In this document: piece after piece, positions 32,601 to 41,900 of the stretch | Layout of the letters: every line of letters starts with the position of its first letter | Numbering within the stretch: position 1 is the stretch's first letter | Assembly: GCF_039537005.1 (NCBI RefSeq) | Contig: NZ_BAAAZR010000018.1 | Location: forward strand, 1 to 64,000 | Reading direction: 5' to 3' | Length of the DNA stretch: 64,000 bases | Source: Sphaerisporangium flaviroseum | Lineage (GTDB): Bacteria > Actinomycetota > Actinomycetes > Streptosporangiales > Streptosporangiaceae | The notes under the pieces: generated by a model | Told to the model about the DNA's origin: nothing | Seen by the model: only the letters and a program-made list of their open reading frames with translations | Database searches by the model: none | Program-made: the position numbers and the translations under genes

Positions 32601-34694
32601 ATGCACAGCTTACGTACGGTCCGTCTACGGATCGGCGCGGTCCTCGGTGTCGTTGTCGCGCTGCTGACGGCCGGAACGCTGACGGCCGTCACCGCGCAGG
32701 CGGCGGCCGGCTGCGGTGTGACCTATACGGTCACGGCGCAGTGGTCCGGCGGATTCACCGCCAACGTCAACGTCACCAACACCGGCGACCCGATCAACGG
32801 CTGGAGGCTCGCCTGGACGTTCCCGTCGGGCCAGCAGGTCACCCAGGCGTGGAACACGACGGTCACCTCCTCCGGAGCGCAGGTCACCGCGGCCAACACG
32901 AGCTGGAACACCGCCATCGCGACCAACGCGACCGTCTCGTTCGGCTTCAACGGGTCGTGGACGAGCGCCAACACCGCGCCGGCGTCCTTCACCCTGAACG
33001 GTTTCACGTGCACCGGAGGAGGGACCGGCCCGTCACCTTCCCCCAGCCCATCGCCTTCGCCCAGCCCGTCACCTTCACCCAGCCCGTCGCCTTCGCCCCG
33101 GCCGGGTGACGCGATGGCCACCGTGGCCGCGATGCGGCCGGGCTGGAACCTCGGCAACACGCTTGACGCCATCCCCGATGAGACGGCCTGGGGCAACCCG
33201 CTCACCACGCAGGCCATGCTCCGCCACGTACGGTCCCAGGGGTACAAGAGCATCCGAATCCCGATCACCTGGAGCAACCATCACGGCCCGGCCCCCGCCT
33301 ACACCATCGACGCCGCCTGGCTGAACCGCGTCCGCCAGATCGTCGACTGGTCTCTCGCCGAGGGCCTCTACGTGCTGATCAACCTGCACCACGATTCCTG
33401 GCAGTGGATCAACACCTATCCCGCCGACTCCACGACGGTGACGAACCGCTACATCGCCCTCTGGCGGCAGATCGCCGGCACCTTCCGCGACTCCTCGCCG
33501 AAGCTGCTGTTCGAGAGCATCAACGAGCCGCAGTTCACCGGCACGTCCGGCGACGACCAGAACTACCAGGTGCTGAACACCCTCAACACCGAATTCGTCC
33601 GTCTCGTCCGCCAGACAGGCGGCGCCAACGCCACCCGTGTCCTCGTGCTGCCGACGCTGTACACCAACGGCGACCAGGGCCGCCTAGACGCCCTGAGGTC
33701 CACCTTCGACTCGTTGCGCGACCCCAATCTCGCCGCGACGGTCCACTTCTACGGCTGGTGGCCGTTCAGCGTGAACATCGCCGGCGGCACCAGGTACGAC
33801 AGCAACGTCGAGCAGGACCTGATCGGCACATTCGACCGAGTGCGCGACACGTTCGTCTCCCGCGGCATCCCGGTGATCATCGGAGAGTGGGCGCTGCTCA
33901 ACTGGGACCACACCCGTCCGGGAATCATCGAACGCGGCGAGTTCCTCAAGTTCCTCGAGGCCGTCGGCTACCACGCCCGCGTACGCAACCTCACCACCAT
34001 GGTCTGGGACGCGGGCCAGTTCCTGAACCGCGCCACGCTGCAATGGCGCGACCAGGGCGTGTTCGACATGATGAAGGCGAGCTGGACCACCCGCTCCGGC
34101 ACCGCGTCCACCGATCAGGTGTACGTGCCCCACAGCGGCACGATCCCCGGCCAGACGCTCACGCTCAACCTCAACGGCACCACGTTCCAGGGACTGCGCC
34201 AGGGCACGACCAACCTGGTTCAGGGCACGGACTACACGGTGTCGGGCACCTCCCTCACCCTCACCTCGGCCGCTCTCACCCGGCTGGCCGGCAACCGGGC
34301 GTACGGGGTGAACGCCACGATCGAGGCCCGGTTCTCCCAAGGCGTGCCGTGGCAGATCAGCATCATCTCCTCCGACCCGCCGAGCCAGGCCGCCGCCACC
34401 GGGACAACGTCGTCCTTCGTCATCCCCACCCAGTTCCGTGGTGATCAGCTCGCCACCATGGAGGCCAAGTACGCCGATGGCAGCCCGGCGGGACCGGCGA
34501 ACTGGACCCCGTACAAGCAGTTCTGGGACCACTTCCAGCCCGACTACAGTGCGAACACGATCACCCTGAAGCCTGACTTCTTCGCCGAGGTCAACGACGG
34601 CCGCGTCACCCTCACCTTCCACTTCTGGAGCGGAAGACAGCTCACGTACTCCATCACCAAATCCGGCACAACGGTGACCGGCGCCACCACCTGA
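32601..34694 (+). CDS. Secreted modular cellulase: CBM2, GH5, CBM_X2
   Basis: This 697-residue exported endoglucanase has a signal peptide (1-35, cleavage after QAA). A family 2 cellulose-binding module follows (about 36-137, with paired Cys at 38 and 137 and surface Trp residues). Then come a (Ser-Pro)n linker to about 168 and a GH5 catalytic domain (about 170-490). The acid/base is Glu309 in SINEPQF and the nucleophile Glu429 in IIGEWALL; HFYGWWPF is also typical. Two immunoglobulin-like CBM_X2-type repeats or one extended module follow (about 500-697; DYTVSGTSLTLT). It hydrolyses beta-1,4-glucan outside the cell. Divergent LacI gene; ATG after GGGAGCGAGAG. Confidence 0.94.
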   Translation: MHSLRTVRLRIGAVLGVVVALLTAGTLTAVTAQAAAGCGVTYTVTAQWSGGFTANVNVTNTGDPINGWRLAWTFPSGQQVTQAWNTTVTSSGAQVTAANTSWNTAIATNATVSFGFNGSWTSANTAPASFTLNGFTCTGGGTGPSPSPSPSPSPSPSPSPSPSPSPRPGDAMATVAAMRPGWNLGNTLDAIPDETAWGNPLTTQAMLRHVRSQGYKSIRIPITWSNHHGPAPAYTIDAAWLNRVRQIVDWSLAEGLYVLINLHHDSWQWINTYPADSTTVTNRYIALWRQIAGTFRDSSPKLLFESINEPQFTGTSGDDQNYQVLNTLNTEFVRLVRQTGGANATRVLVLPTLYTNGDQGRLDALRSTFDSLRDPNLAATVHFYGWWPFSVNIAGGTRYDSNVEQDLIGTFDRVRDTFVSRGIPVIIGEWALLNWDHTRPGIIERGEFLKFLEAVGYHARVRNLTTMVWDAGQFLNRATLQWRDQGVFDMMKASWTTRSGTASTDQVYVPHSGTIPGQTLTLNLNGTTFQGLRQGTTNLVQGTDYTVSGTSLTLTSAALTRLAGNRAYGVNATIEARFSQGVPWQISIISSDPPSQAAATGTTSSFVIPTQFRGDQLATMEAKYADGSPAGPANWTPYKQFWDHFQPDYSANTITLKPDFFAEVNDGRVTLTFHFWSGRQLTYSITKSGTTVTGATT

Positions 34695-34795
34695 CGATCA
34701 ACAGAGTGGGTGCCGCGTCCACCAGGCGCGGCACCCAGCGGCTCAGAAATCTCCCGGCGAGCAAGCTCACCTACCCATGCGGGTCTGAAGCAAAA

Positions 34796-34870
34796 GGTGA
34801 CCGCCTCAGGCGACGGGGCCGGTAGGCCCTAGGAAATACTGCCCGAGCCGAAGGCGAGGACCGTTTCACC
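34796..34870 (+). repeat. Direct repeat, copy 1
   Basis: This roughly 75-bp unit shares with copy 2 (34939-35013) a nearly identical core, GCCGGTAGGCCCT then GGAAATACTGCCCGAGCCGAAGGCGAGGACC. It lies between the cellulase stop and the convergent AdnB-like stop; nothing coding is seen in this 327-bp stretch. Confidence 0.75.
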
Positions 34871-34938
34871 GGCGCCCGTTTCGTCCCACCGGGCCCAGGC
34901 TCAAGGTCGTCTTCGCCTGGGCCTGCCGGTCTAAGAAT

Positions 34939-35013
34939 GGTGACCGGCTTGGGTTACGGCGCCGGTAGGCCCTGGGAAATACTGCCCGAGCCGAAGGCGA
35001 GGACCTTTCAAGG
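34939..35013 (+). repeat. Direct repeat, copy 2
   Basis: Second copy of the 75-bp unit, offset 143 bp from copy 1 and ending 8 bp before the stop codon of the AdnB-like gene. The two copies differ by a few substitutions and one base insertion. Confidence 0.75.
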
Positions 35014-35021
35014 TGAGAGGG

Positions 35022-38000
35022 TCACTTGTCCTGGGGGATGGACTCGATGAGGCGGACCAGGCCGGCGGCGTCGAGGAGGTCGACGGGGCGTACGGTCTCG
35101 TTGGCGCGGACGTAGTGGAAGGCCGCGCCGACCTTCGAGAGCGGGACGCCCGCGAGGTGGGCCCAGGCCATCCGGTAGGCCGCGAGCTGGACGCCGGCGC
35201 TCCGGGCGGCGCCCCCGCGCGGGCGCTCCCCCGTCTTCCAGTCGACGACCACGTAGCCGTCGCCGTCGGTGAAGACCGCGTCCATCCGGCCGCGCACAAG
35301 CCGGTCGGCGATCATGGTCTCGAACGGCACCTCCAGGTCGACCGGCTCCATGCCCGCCCACCGGCTCTCCTCGAACCGGGTCTGCAACTCGGTGAGCTGG
35401 ACGTCGACCTCGGACAGGTCGTCCGAAGCGCCGGGCAGCTCCAGGTCGTCGAGGAGGCGCTGCTGCCCCCACCGGCTTTCCAGCCAGCGGTGGAAGGCGG
35501 TGCCCCTGCGTGCCAGCGGGGCGGGTTTGTGGGGCAGCGGGCGGCGGATCTGCCGGGCGAGCGCCGCGGGGTCGGCCGCGAGGGTGACCAGCGAGGAGAC
35601 CGTAAGGCGGGTGGGCAGTTCCACGACCGCCCCGCCACGCCGCCGCGCCTGGTCACGTTCCTTCAGCAGCAGTTCGGTGTCGCGCGCCCACGCACGTACG
35701 CGGTCGTGCTCCCAGTCCTTCATCGGGGTGTCCTCGCCGGCCTGACCGACCGTCTCGCTGCCGTTGATGGCGTTCATGACCATCTCGGCCCCGCTCTGGA
35801 CGGCGTCGTGCCGGCGGCCTTCTGGGGTGACGGGCCACACCTCCTCCGGAGGCTCGGCCAGCAGGGGGTTCGCCGCGCCCGATTCGACCTCCGGCGCCCA
35901 GTAGGCCGCCGGGCCCGACGCTTCGCGGATCTCCAGCAGGAAGTCGGAGGGGTCGAGCGGCTTGGCGGCCGACCCCCACCGGTACCCCGACGCGATCAGC
36001 AGGTAGTGCGCCCGGGTGACGGCGACGTAGGCCAGGCGCCTTTCCTCCATGAGGTCGCGTTCGCGGCAGAGCTCCTCGAACTCCGCGAGGTCGTCCTTCT
36101 CCAGCCCGTTCAGCGCGGGCAGGTCGGCCCGGTCTCCCCGGAGGCTGTACGGCAGCTTGCGGGGGTTCTCCGTCCACCGGGAGTTGGTCACCGGGGTGGC
36201 GGGGAAGACGCTGCCCTTGGCCAGCCCGCCCTTCTGGGTGGTGAGCTGTGAGAGCCCCGGCACGATCACGACGGGCCATTCGAGCCCCTTGGAGGCGTGC
36301 ACGGTCATCAGCTTGACGCTGTTGGTCTCACCGACCCGCCCGGCCTCCAGGCCGAACTCCTCCGACTCCGCGGCCTTGAGGTAGGCGAGGAAGGCTCCCA
36401 GCGTCGGGTCCTCGGCGTCCCCGGCGAACCGCGAGGCGGAGTCGAGGAAGGCGTCCAGGTCGGCGCGGGCGGTCAGCGGCCCGCCGCCCCTCGCCGCCAC
36501 CTCGACGTCCAGGCCTAGACGCCGCTCGATCTCGGTGATCAGGTCGGGCAGCGGCTGACCCGTGTGCGACCGCAGGACGCGCAGCTCCTGCGCGAGGCGC
36601 GGCAGCCGCACGCGGGCCAGGGGCGAGAACGGCTCCAGCCACTCGGGCCGGTCGGGCAGCTCGTCGAGCGCGTCGACGAGGCTGCCGCGCTCCTCCGCCA
36701 TGTCGGCGACGACCTGCTCCAGCGGATCGTCGGCTGCCGGACCGCCGCGGTGGGCCACGGTCAGCTCCCGGGCCAGATCGCCGAGCACCTTCAGGTCGGC
36801 GGGCCCGATGCGCCAGCGCGGCCCGGCGAGGAGCCGTACGAGCGCGTCGCCGGCCGTCGGCTCGTACAGCACGCGGAGCGTCGAGACGACGTCGGCCACC
36901 TCCGGGACGGTCAGCAGGCCGCCGAGGCCCACCACCTCGACCGGGATGTCCCGGGCCTCAAGGGCCCGCCGTAGCGCCGGGAACTGGGCGCGCTTGCGCG
37001 CCAGGATCGCCACGTCCTGCGGCTGCAGCGCCATCGCGCCGCCCCAGGCGCCGCCGATCTTGATCTTCTCGCGGAGCTTGTCGCGTTCGCCCTCGCCCCA
37101 CGGCAGCCCGTCGGGCGCGGTCTCCTTGCCGAGCATGCGGGCCACGCCGTCGGCGATCCAGGCGGCCTCGTCCTCGGCGGTCTCGTGGAACGCGCTCACG
37201 ACCCGACCGCGCCCGACGCGGTTCGTGCCGGGGACCAGGACCGGCACCTCACGCGCCTCCTCGCGGAGGGGGACCTGCACAGCGGCGGCGATGTCGAGGA
37301 CCTTCTCTCCGTTGCGGAAGCTGACCGACAGCCGTCGCACGGGGGCGGGCTCACCGGTCGTGGTGGGGAAGTCGTGGACGAATCGCTTGAGGTTGCCCGA
37401 CGAGGCCCCGCGCCAGCCGTAGATGGACTGGCACGGGTCGCCCACGGCGGTCACCGGGTGACCGCCGCCGAACAGCGCGCGCAGCAGGACGAGTTGCGCG
37501 TGGCTGGTGTCCTGGTACTCGTCGAGCAGGACGACCGAGAACCGGCCCCGCTCGACCATGCCGACCTCGGGGTGCCGGTCGGCGATCCTGGCCGCCAGCG
37601 CCATCTGGTCGCCGTAGTCGATGACCTCACGGCTGCGCTTGAGCCGGTTGTAGGCGTCGACCATCGGAAGAAGCTGCTCGCGGATGTCCTGGGTGCGGAC
37701 CGGCCTGCGTTGGGCGAGCGTGGGCCTGCCGCCGAGCCGGGCGAACCGCTCGTCGAGCCAGTGGCCGATCTCGCGCACCTCCTCGGGAGTGCGCAGGTGC
37801 TCCGACAGCTCGCCCGCGAGGTCGAGCACCGCCGCCGTGACCGAGGCCGGGGCCAGGTCGACGCGGTCCATGGGCCCGTCGTACCGGCCCACCACGCGGG
37901 CCGCCATCTGCCAGGAGATGGCGGGGCTCACCAGCCGCATGGTGGGCTCCAGCGCGTCGCGGAGCGCGTGGTCGGTGACCAGCCGGGCGGCGTAGGCGTG

Positions 38001-38309
38001 GTAGGTGGACACGGTGGGCTCGGATTCGAGCAGCTCGGCAGGGGCGAGCCCGACCTCGGCGAGCCGGGTGAGCCGCTTGCGTACGCGCACGGCGAGCTCG
38101 GCCGCCGCCTTGCGGGTGAAGGTCAGGCCGAGGACGCGCTCGGGGCGCACCAGGCCGTTGGCGACCAGCCAGACCACCCGTCCCGCCATGGTCTCGCTCT
38201 TGCCGGAGCCCGCGCCGGCGACCACCACCATCGGCTCCAGCGGAGCGTCGATGACGGCGGCCTGCTCGGGCGTCGGCGGCGGGATGCCGAGCTTCTCCGC
38301 CAGCTCCAT
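35022..38309 (-). CDS. adnB: AdnB-like helicase-nuclease subunit
   Basis: This 1095-residue protein joins an N-terminal UvrD-like motor (Walker A VVAGAGSGKSETMAG near residue 35; VVLLDEYQDTSHAQ; VGDPCQSIYGWRGA; VKLMTVHASKGLEWPVVIVPG; VAVTRA) to a C-terminal RecB-like nuclease (GRMDAVFTDGDGYVVVDWKTGE, with QLAAYRMAW following). AdnAB resects DNA double-strand ends for repair in actinobacteria. ATG at 38309 begins MELAEKLGI; the frame upstream overlaps the preceding gene and is a shadow. It lies 68 bp behind its partner. The A/B assignment rests on gene order and on the absence of the Fe-S cysteines seen in the partner. Confidence 0.88.
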   Translation of the reverse strand: MELAEKLGIPPPTPEQAAVIDAPLEPMVVVAGAGSGKSETMAGRVVWLVANGLVRPERVLGLTFTRKAAAELAVRVRKRLTRLAEVGLAPAELLESEPTVSTYHAYAARLVTDHALRDALEPTMRLVSPAISWQMAARVVGRYDGPMDRVDLAPASVTAAVLDLAGELSEHLRTPEEVREIGHWLDERFARLGGRPTLAQRRPVRTQDIREQLLPMVDAYNRLKRSREVIDYGDQMALAARIADRHPEVGMVERGRFSVVLLDEYQDTSHAQLVLLRALFGGGHPVTAVGDPCQSIYGWRGASSGNLKRFVHDFPTTTGEPAPVRRLSVSFRNGEKVLDIAAAVQVPLREEAREVPVLVPGTNRVGRGRVVSAFHETAEDEAAWIADGVARMLGKETAPDGLPWGEGERDKLREKIKIGGAWGGAMALQPQDVAILARKRAQFPALRRALEARDIPVEVVGLGGLLTVPEVADVVSTLRVLYEPTAGDALVRLLAGPRWRIGPADLKVLGDLARELTVAHRGGPAADDPLEQVVADMAEERGSLVDALDELPDRPEWLEPFSPLARVRLPRLAQELRVLRSHTGQPLPDLITEIERRLGLDVEVAARGGGPLTARADLDAFLDSASRFAGDAEDPTLGAFLAYLKAAESEEFGLEAGRVGETNSVKLMTVHASKGLEWPVVIVPGLSQLTTQKGGLAKGSVFPATPVTNSRWTENPRKLPYSLRGDRADLPALNGLEKDDLAEFEELCRERDLMEERRLAYVAVTRAHYLLIASGYRWGSAAKPLDPSDFLLEIREASGPAAYWAPEVESGAANPLLAEPPEEVWPVTPEGRRHDAVQSGAEMVMNAINGSETVGQAGEDTPMKDWEHDRVRAWARDTELLLKERDQARRRGGAVVELPTRLTVSSLVTLAADPAALARQIRRPLPHKPAPLARRGTAFHRWLESRWGQQRLLDDLELPGASDDLSEVDVQLTELQTRFEESRWAGMEPVDLEVPFETMIADRLVRGRMDAVFTDGDGYVVVDWKTGERPRGGAARSAGVQLAAYRMAWAHLAGVPLSKVGAAFHYVRANETVRPVDLLDAAGLVRLIESIPQDK

Positions 38310-38377
38310 CGGCCCGATCAGGGCGGGACGTGCCGTTTCCGTGCCGGAGGCCGCGTCGGAGCCCGGGGGATGCGGCC

Positions 38378-41300
38378 CTAGCAAACCTGGCCCCCGCTGT
38401 CGTTCACCGGACAGCTCGCCTTGGCCGCACAGGTGCGGCAGCCGTCGTTGACCTTGGCGGTGAACACCCCGGCGGCCATGCCGGTGGCCACGGTCTCGAC
38501 GACCTCCTGGGCCCACCCCGGCTCGGGGTCCTCGCCGAGCGCGCCCTGACGCTGCTCCCTCGCCTCCTTGCCCGCCGCCTTGCCGAGCTGGACCAGCGCG
38601 GCGCCGCCCGGCTCGGTCATGCCGTGCCGCTCGAAGGCGCCGAGCAGCGTGGCGAGCTGGTAGACGCCGAGCTGCGGATGGCGGTCGAGCTCCTGGTCGG
38701 GCGGCTTGCTGGTGCCGGTCTTGAGGTCGATGATCACCGCACGGCCCTCGCCGTCCCGCTCCACGCGGTCGACGCGGCCACGGATGTGCACGCCTTCGGA
38801 GAGAACGGCGGTGAACGCTTCCTCGACCGCGACCAGCTCCCTGGGGTTCTGCTCGTGCCAGGTGACGAACCGGGAGACCATCTGCTCGGCCACCATGCGC
38901 TGCTTGCGGTTGAACCAGATGCCGCCGAAGTCGAGCTCGTCCCAGACCTCGTCGAGCCGCTTGGTCAGCGAGTCCTCCGCCTGCCCGGTCGCGGCCAGGA
39001 CGGCGATGGCGTGGATGACGCTGCCGAGGCTGCGGGACATGTCGGTGCCCGAGGCCCCGACGGCCGTCTCCAGCAGCCAGCGCAGCCCGCACTTGGTGAA
39101 GCTCTCCACCGCCGAGGGGGACACCCTGACGATGCTGTCGGGCCAGCTGAGCGGGCGGTCGTCGGAGATCTGCGTGAGCGCGTACCACTCGTCGGGGTGG
39201 GCGCCCGGGACACCGGCACGGGCGAGTCGCGCCAGGTGACGGGCGGCGGCCGAGCGCATCGGCTCCGGCCTGGTCGGATCGCACACGGCCGAGCGCAGGT
39301 CGGCGACCAGCGCCGACATGCTGAGCCAGCGTGCCCGGTGGTCTACGGCGACCTCCTCGACCCCGCCGGGGAGCAGCTCGGCGAGGAACCGGGACGGCCG
39401 TTCGTCGGTGTCCTCCCCGCCCACCGCGGTGACCACCAGCTTGTTACGCGCCCGGGTGGCGGCGACGTAGAACAGCCGCCGCTCCTCGGCGAGCAGCTTG
39501 GACGCCAGGGCGGCGCTCGCCGCGTCGGCGCCGTCGAGCACCGAACCCTGCGCCAGCTCGACCAGCTCCTCGATGCCGAGGAGGGACCCGCGCAGGCGAA
39601 GGTCGGGCCACACGCCCTCCTGCACGCCGGCGACCACCACGACGTCCCACTCAAGCCCCTTGGAGCGGTGGGCGGTGAGGATGTGCACCGCGTCGCCTTC
39701 CGGCGCGTGCTCGGCCAGCGAGTTGCCGGGGATCTCCTGCGAGACCAGGTCGTCGAGGAAGACCTCGGCGCCGGCGTGGGGGAGGCGGTCGGCGAAGCGC
39801 GCGGCGTAGTCGAACAGCCCCACCACCGCGTCGAGGTCACGGTCGGCCTGGGCGCCCTTGGCGCCACCGGCGAGGCTCGCCTCGGTCCAGCGCTCGGCCA
39901 GCCCGGAAGCCTGCCAGATCGCCCACAGCGCCTCCTCGGCGGTGTCTCCCCGGCGCACGGCCTCGCGGGCGGTGGTGACCAGGGCGGCCACGCGCTCGGC
40001 GCAGGCGCCGACATGCGGCTCGATCGGGATGAGCTCGCGCGCGTCGCGCAGGGCGGCGACCAGCAGCTCGTCGGACGAGCGCGGGGGCTGGGAGGGCGTG
40101 CCGGTCTCCTGCGCCGCCAGCTCGGCGATCCGCAGAGCGCGGCGCAGGCGTCGTACACCGATCGCGTCGGTGCCGCCCAGCGGGCCGGTGAGCAGCTCCT
40201 CCGCGGTGCCCACGTCGAGCGAGGCGGGGTGCAGAGCAACGCGGAGCAGCGTGACCAGCGGCCGTACGCCGGACTCCTGGATGAGCGGCACCTCGTCACC
40301 GGCCACCACGACGGGCACGCCGGCGGTGAGCAGGGCGCGGCGCAGCATCGGCACCTGGCGGCCGGTCGAGCGCACGAGCACCGCCATGCGCCCCCACGGG
40401 ACCCCGTCGAGGAGGTGGGACCGCCGCAGGGTGTCGGCGACGACGGCGGCCTCCTGGGTCTCGGTGTCGGCGAGGAGCACCCGGACCTCGCCCGCGTCGA
40501 CGGTCGCCATGGCGATCAGATCGCGGTGGTCGTCGTTGCGGGGCCTCGCTCCGGCCTGGGACGAGGAGGAGCCGCCACGCGAACGGCCCGACCTGGGCGG
40601 GACGGGCAGCCGGGCGGCGACGCGGCGCGAGGCCCTCAGCAGGTCGGGCCCGCTGCGGCGGCAGACCCGGAGCGCGATGACGGGCGCCTCGATGCCCTCG
40701 AAGGTGCGAAACCGCTGCGGAAAGTTCAGGATGCCGCGCACGTCCGCGCCGCGGAAGCCGTAGATGGATTGGTCGGGGTCGCCGACGGCGATCAGGTCAC
40801 GCCCCTCCCCCGCGAGCTGCTGGAGGAGGAACTCCTGCGCCGGGTCGGTGTCCTGGTATTCGTCGACGAAGACGACGTCGTAGGCGGCGCGCTCACGCTG
40901 ACGCACCTCCACGTCGCCCAGCAGGCCCGCGGCGGCGCGGATGAGCTCGGCGTAGTCGAGCACGGGGGTCGGGTCGAGGTCGAAGCGGTCGGAGTAGCGG
41001 TAGGCGAACCGGCCGGCCGCCACCCAGTCGGCACGGCCGTGCTCGCGGCCCAGCACGACCAGGTCCTCGCCGTCCATGCCGCGTTCGGCGGCGCGCGCCA
41101 GGAAGTCGCGCAGCTCCTCGGCGAAGCCGCGCGTCTTCAGCGCCTCGCGCATGTCGGGCGGCCACAGCCGGCCGCCGTCCTCCAGCTCACCGTGGAGCAG
41201 GCGGCGGACCTCCAGGAGCTGCTCGGGTCCGGTCAGCAGGCGGGGCGGCGGATCGCCCGCGAGCACGGCCTCACGGCGCAACAAGGCGTAGGCGTAGCTG

Positions 41301-41608
41301 TGGAACGTGAGCGCGAGAGGCGTTCGCGTGGTGCGGCGCATGCGGGCGGTGATACGCTCGCGCAGCTCTTGGGCGGCCTTGCGGCTGAAGGTGAGCACCA
41401 GCACCCGCTCGGGGTCGACCCCGAGCCGCTCGATGCGGTGGACGACGCTTTCGACGATCGTGGTGGTCTTGCCGGTCCCCGGGCCCGCGAGCACGAGCAG
41501 CGGACCGCCTTCGTGGCGCACGACCGCCCGTTGGTGCTCGTCAAGAGCAGGAGGCATCGCCTGCCCCGCGCTTCCCCGCCGCACCAGACGGTAGGTCTGA
41601 CCACTCAC
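38378..41608 (-). CDS. adnA: AdnA-like helicase-nuclease subunit
   Basis: This 1076-residue partner of the downstream gene has a UvrD-like motor (VLAGPGTGKTTTIVESVVHR near residue 38; DVVFVDEYQDTDPAQ; VGDPDQSIYGFRGADV; VHILTAHRSKGLEWDVVVVAG; VAATRA) and a C-terminal nuclease (GRVDRVERDGEGRAVIIDLKTG). One Cys at FTKCGLRW together with the terminal CRTCAAKASC cluster gives the Cys pattern of an Fe-S-stabilised RecB nuclease. Walker A is intact, although the AdnA motor is described as vestigial in mycobacteria. GTG start. First gene of the adnAB pair. Confidence 0.88.
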   Translation of the reverse strand: MSGQTYRLVRRGSAGQAMPPALDEHQRAVVRHEGGPLLVLAGPGTGKTTTIVESVVHRIERLGVDPERVLVLTFSRKAAQELRERITARMRRTTRTPLALTFHSYAYALLRREAVLAGDPPPRLLTGPEQLLEVRRLLHGELEDGGRLWPPDMREALKTRGFAEELRDFLARAAERGMDGEDLVVLGREHGRADWVAAGRFAYRYSDRFDLDPTPVLDYAELIRAAAGLLGDVEVRQRERAAYDVVFVDEYQDTDPAQEFLLQQLAGEGRDLIAVGDPDQSIYGFRGADVRGILNFPQRFRTFEGIEAPVIALRVCRRSGPDLLRASRRVAARLPVPPRSGRSRGGSSSSQAGARPRNDDHRDLIAMATVDAGEVRVLLADTETQEAAVVADTLRRSHLLDGVPWGRMAVLVRSTGRQVPMLRRALLTAGVPVVVAGDEVPLIQESGVRPLVTLLRVALHPASLDVGTAEELLTGPLGGTDAIGVRRLRRALRIAELAAQETGTPSQPPRSSDELLVAALRDARELIPIEPHVGACAERVAALVTTAREAVRRGDTAEEALWAIWQASGLAERWTEASLAGGAKGAQADRDLDAVVGLFDYAARFADRLPHAGAEVFLDDLVSQEIPGNSLAEHAPEGDAVHILTAHRSKGLEWDVVVVAGVQEGVWPDLRLRGSLLGIEELVELAQGSVLDGADAASAALASKLLAEERRLFYVAATRARNKLVVTAVGGEDTDERPSRFLAELLPGGVEEVAVDHRARWLSMSALVADLRSAVCDPTRPEPMRSAAARHLARLARAGVPGAHPDEWYALTQISDDRPLSWPDSIVRVSPSAVESFTKCGLRWLLETAVGASGTDMSRSLGSVIHAIAVLAATGQAEDSLTKRLDEVWDELDFGGIWFNRKQRMVAEQMVSRFVTWHEQNPRELVAVEEAFTAVLSEGVHIRGRVDRVERDGEGRAVIIDLKTGTSKPPDQELDRHPQLGVYQLATLLGAFERHGMTEPGGAALVQLGKAAGKEAREQRQGALGEDPEPGWAQEVVETVATGMAAGVFTAKVNDGCRTCAAKASCPVNDSGGQVC

Positions 41609-41900
41609 AGCACGCTATTCCACCAGACCACACGCGTAGATCGTGCCGACTCGACCGGTACGACGCGTGTCGATCTCGGTCCCGGGCGACAAAACACGTT
41701 ATCGGGGGGTTGCATCCGATTCCGGGAGTGACACGGCACACACCCGGGAAATTTCGTCCGAGCGTCTCGCGTAGGGTCCGCTTCGCCGTCGATTGGAGCT
41801 GTCCCGCCGAATCCGGCCCTGCCACCATGACGAGCGAATCAGCGGCTCATGGAAGAGGCGGCACGCGGATGACCATGGTGTGTGACGATGCGGTGACGGT

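Noticed and set aside
33033..33110. Tandem short repeats resembling a microsatellite or CRISPR-like array
   Set aside because: They encode the Ser-Pro linker of the cellulase in frame; no spacers of constant length are present.
38310..39284. N-terminal extension of the AdnB-like reading frame
   Set aside because: The 325 extra codons overlap the AdnA gene in another frame, are Arg/Pro/Gly-rich and lack helicase motifs. The family start is the ATG at 38309.
38330..41731. 1133-codon open frame on the + strand across adnA
   Set aside because: Antisense shadow of a clear helicase-nuclease gene; composition is Gly/Ala/Arg/Val with no recognisable domain.
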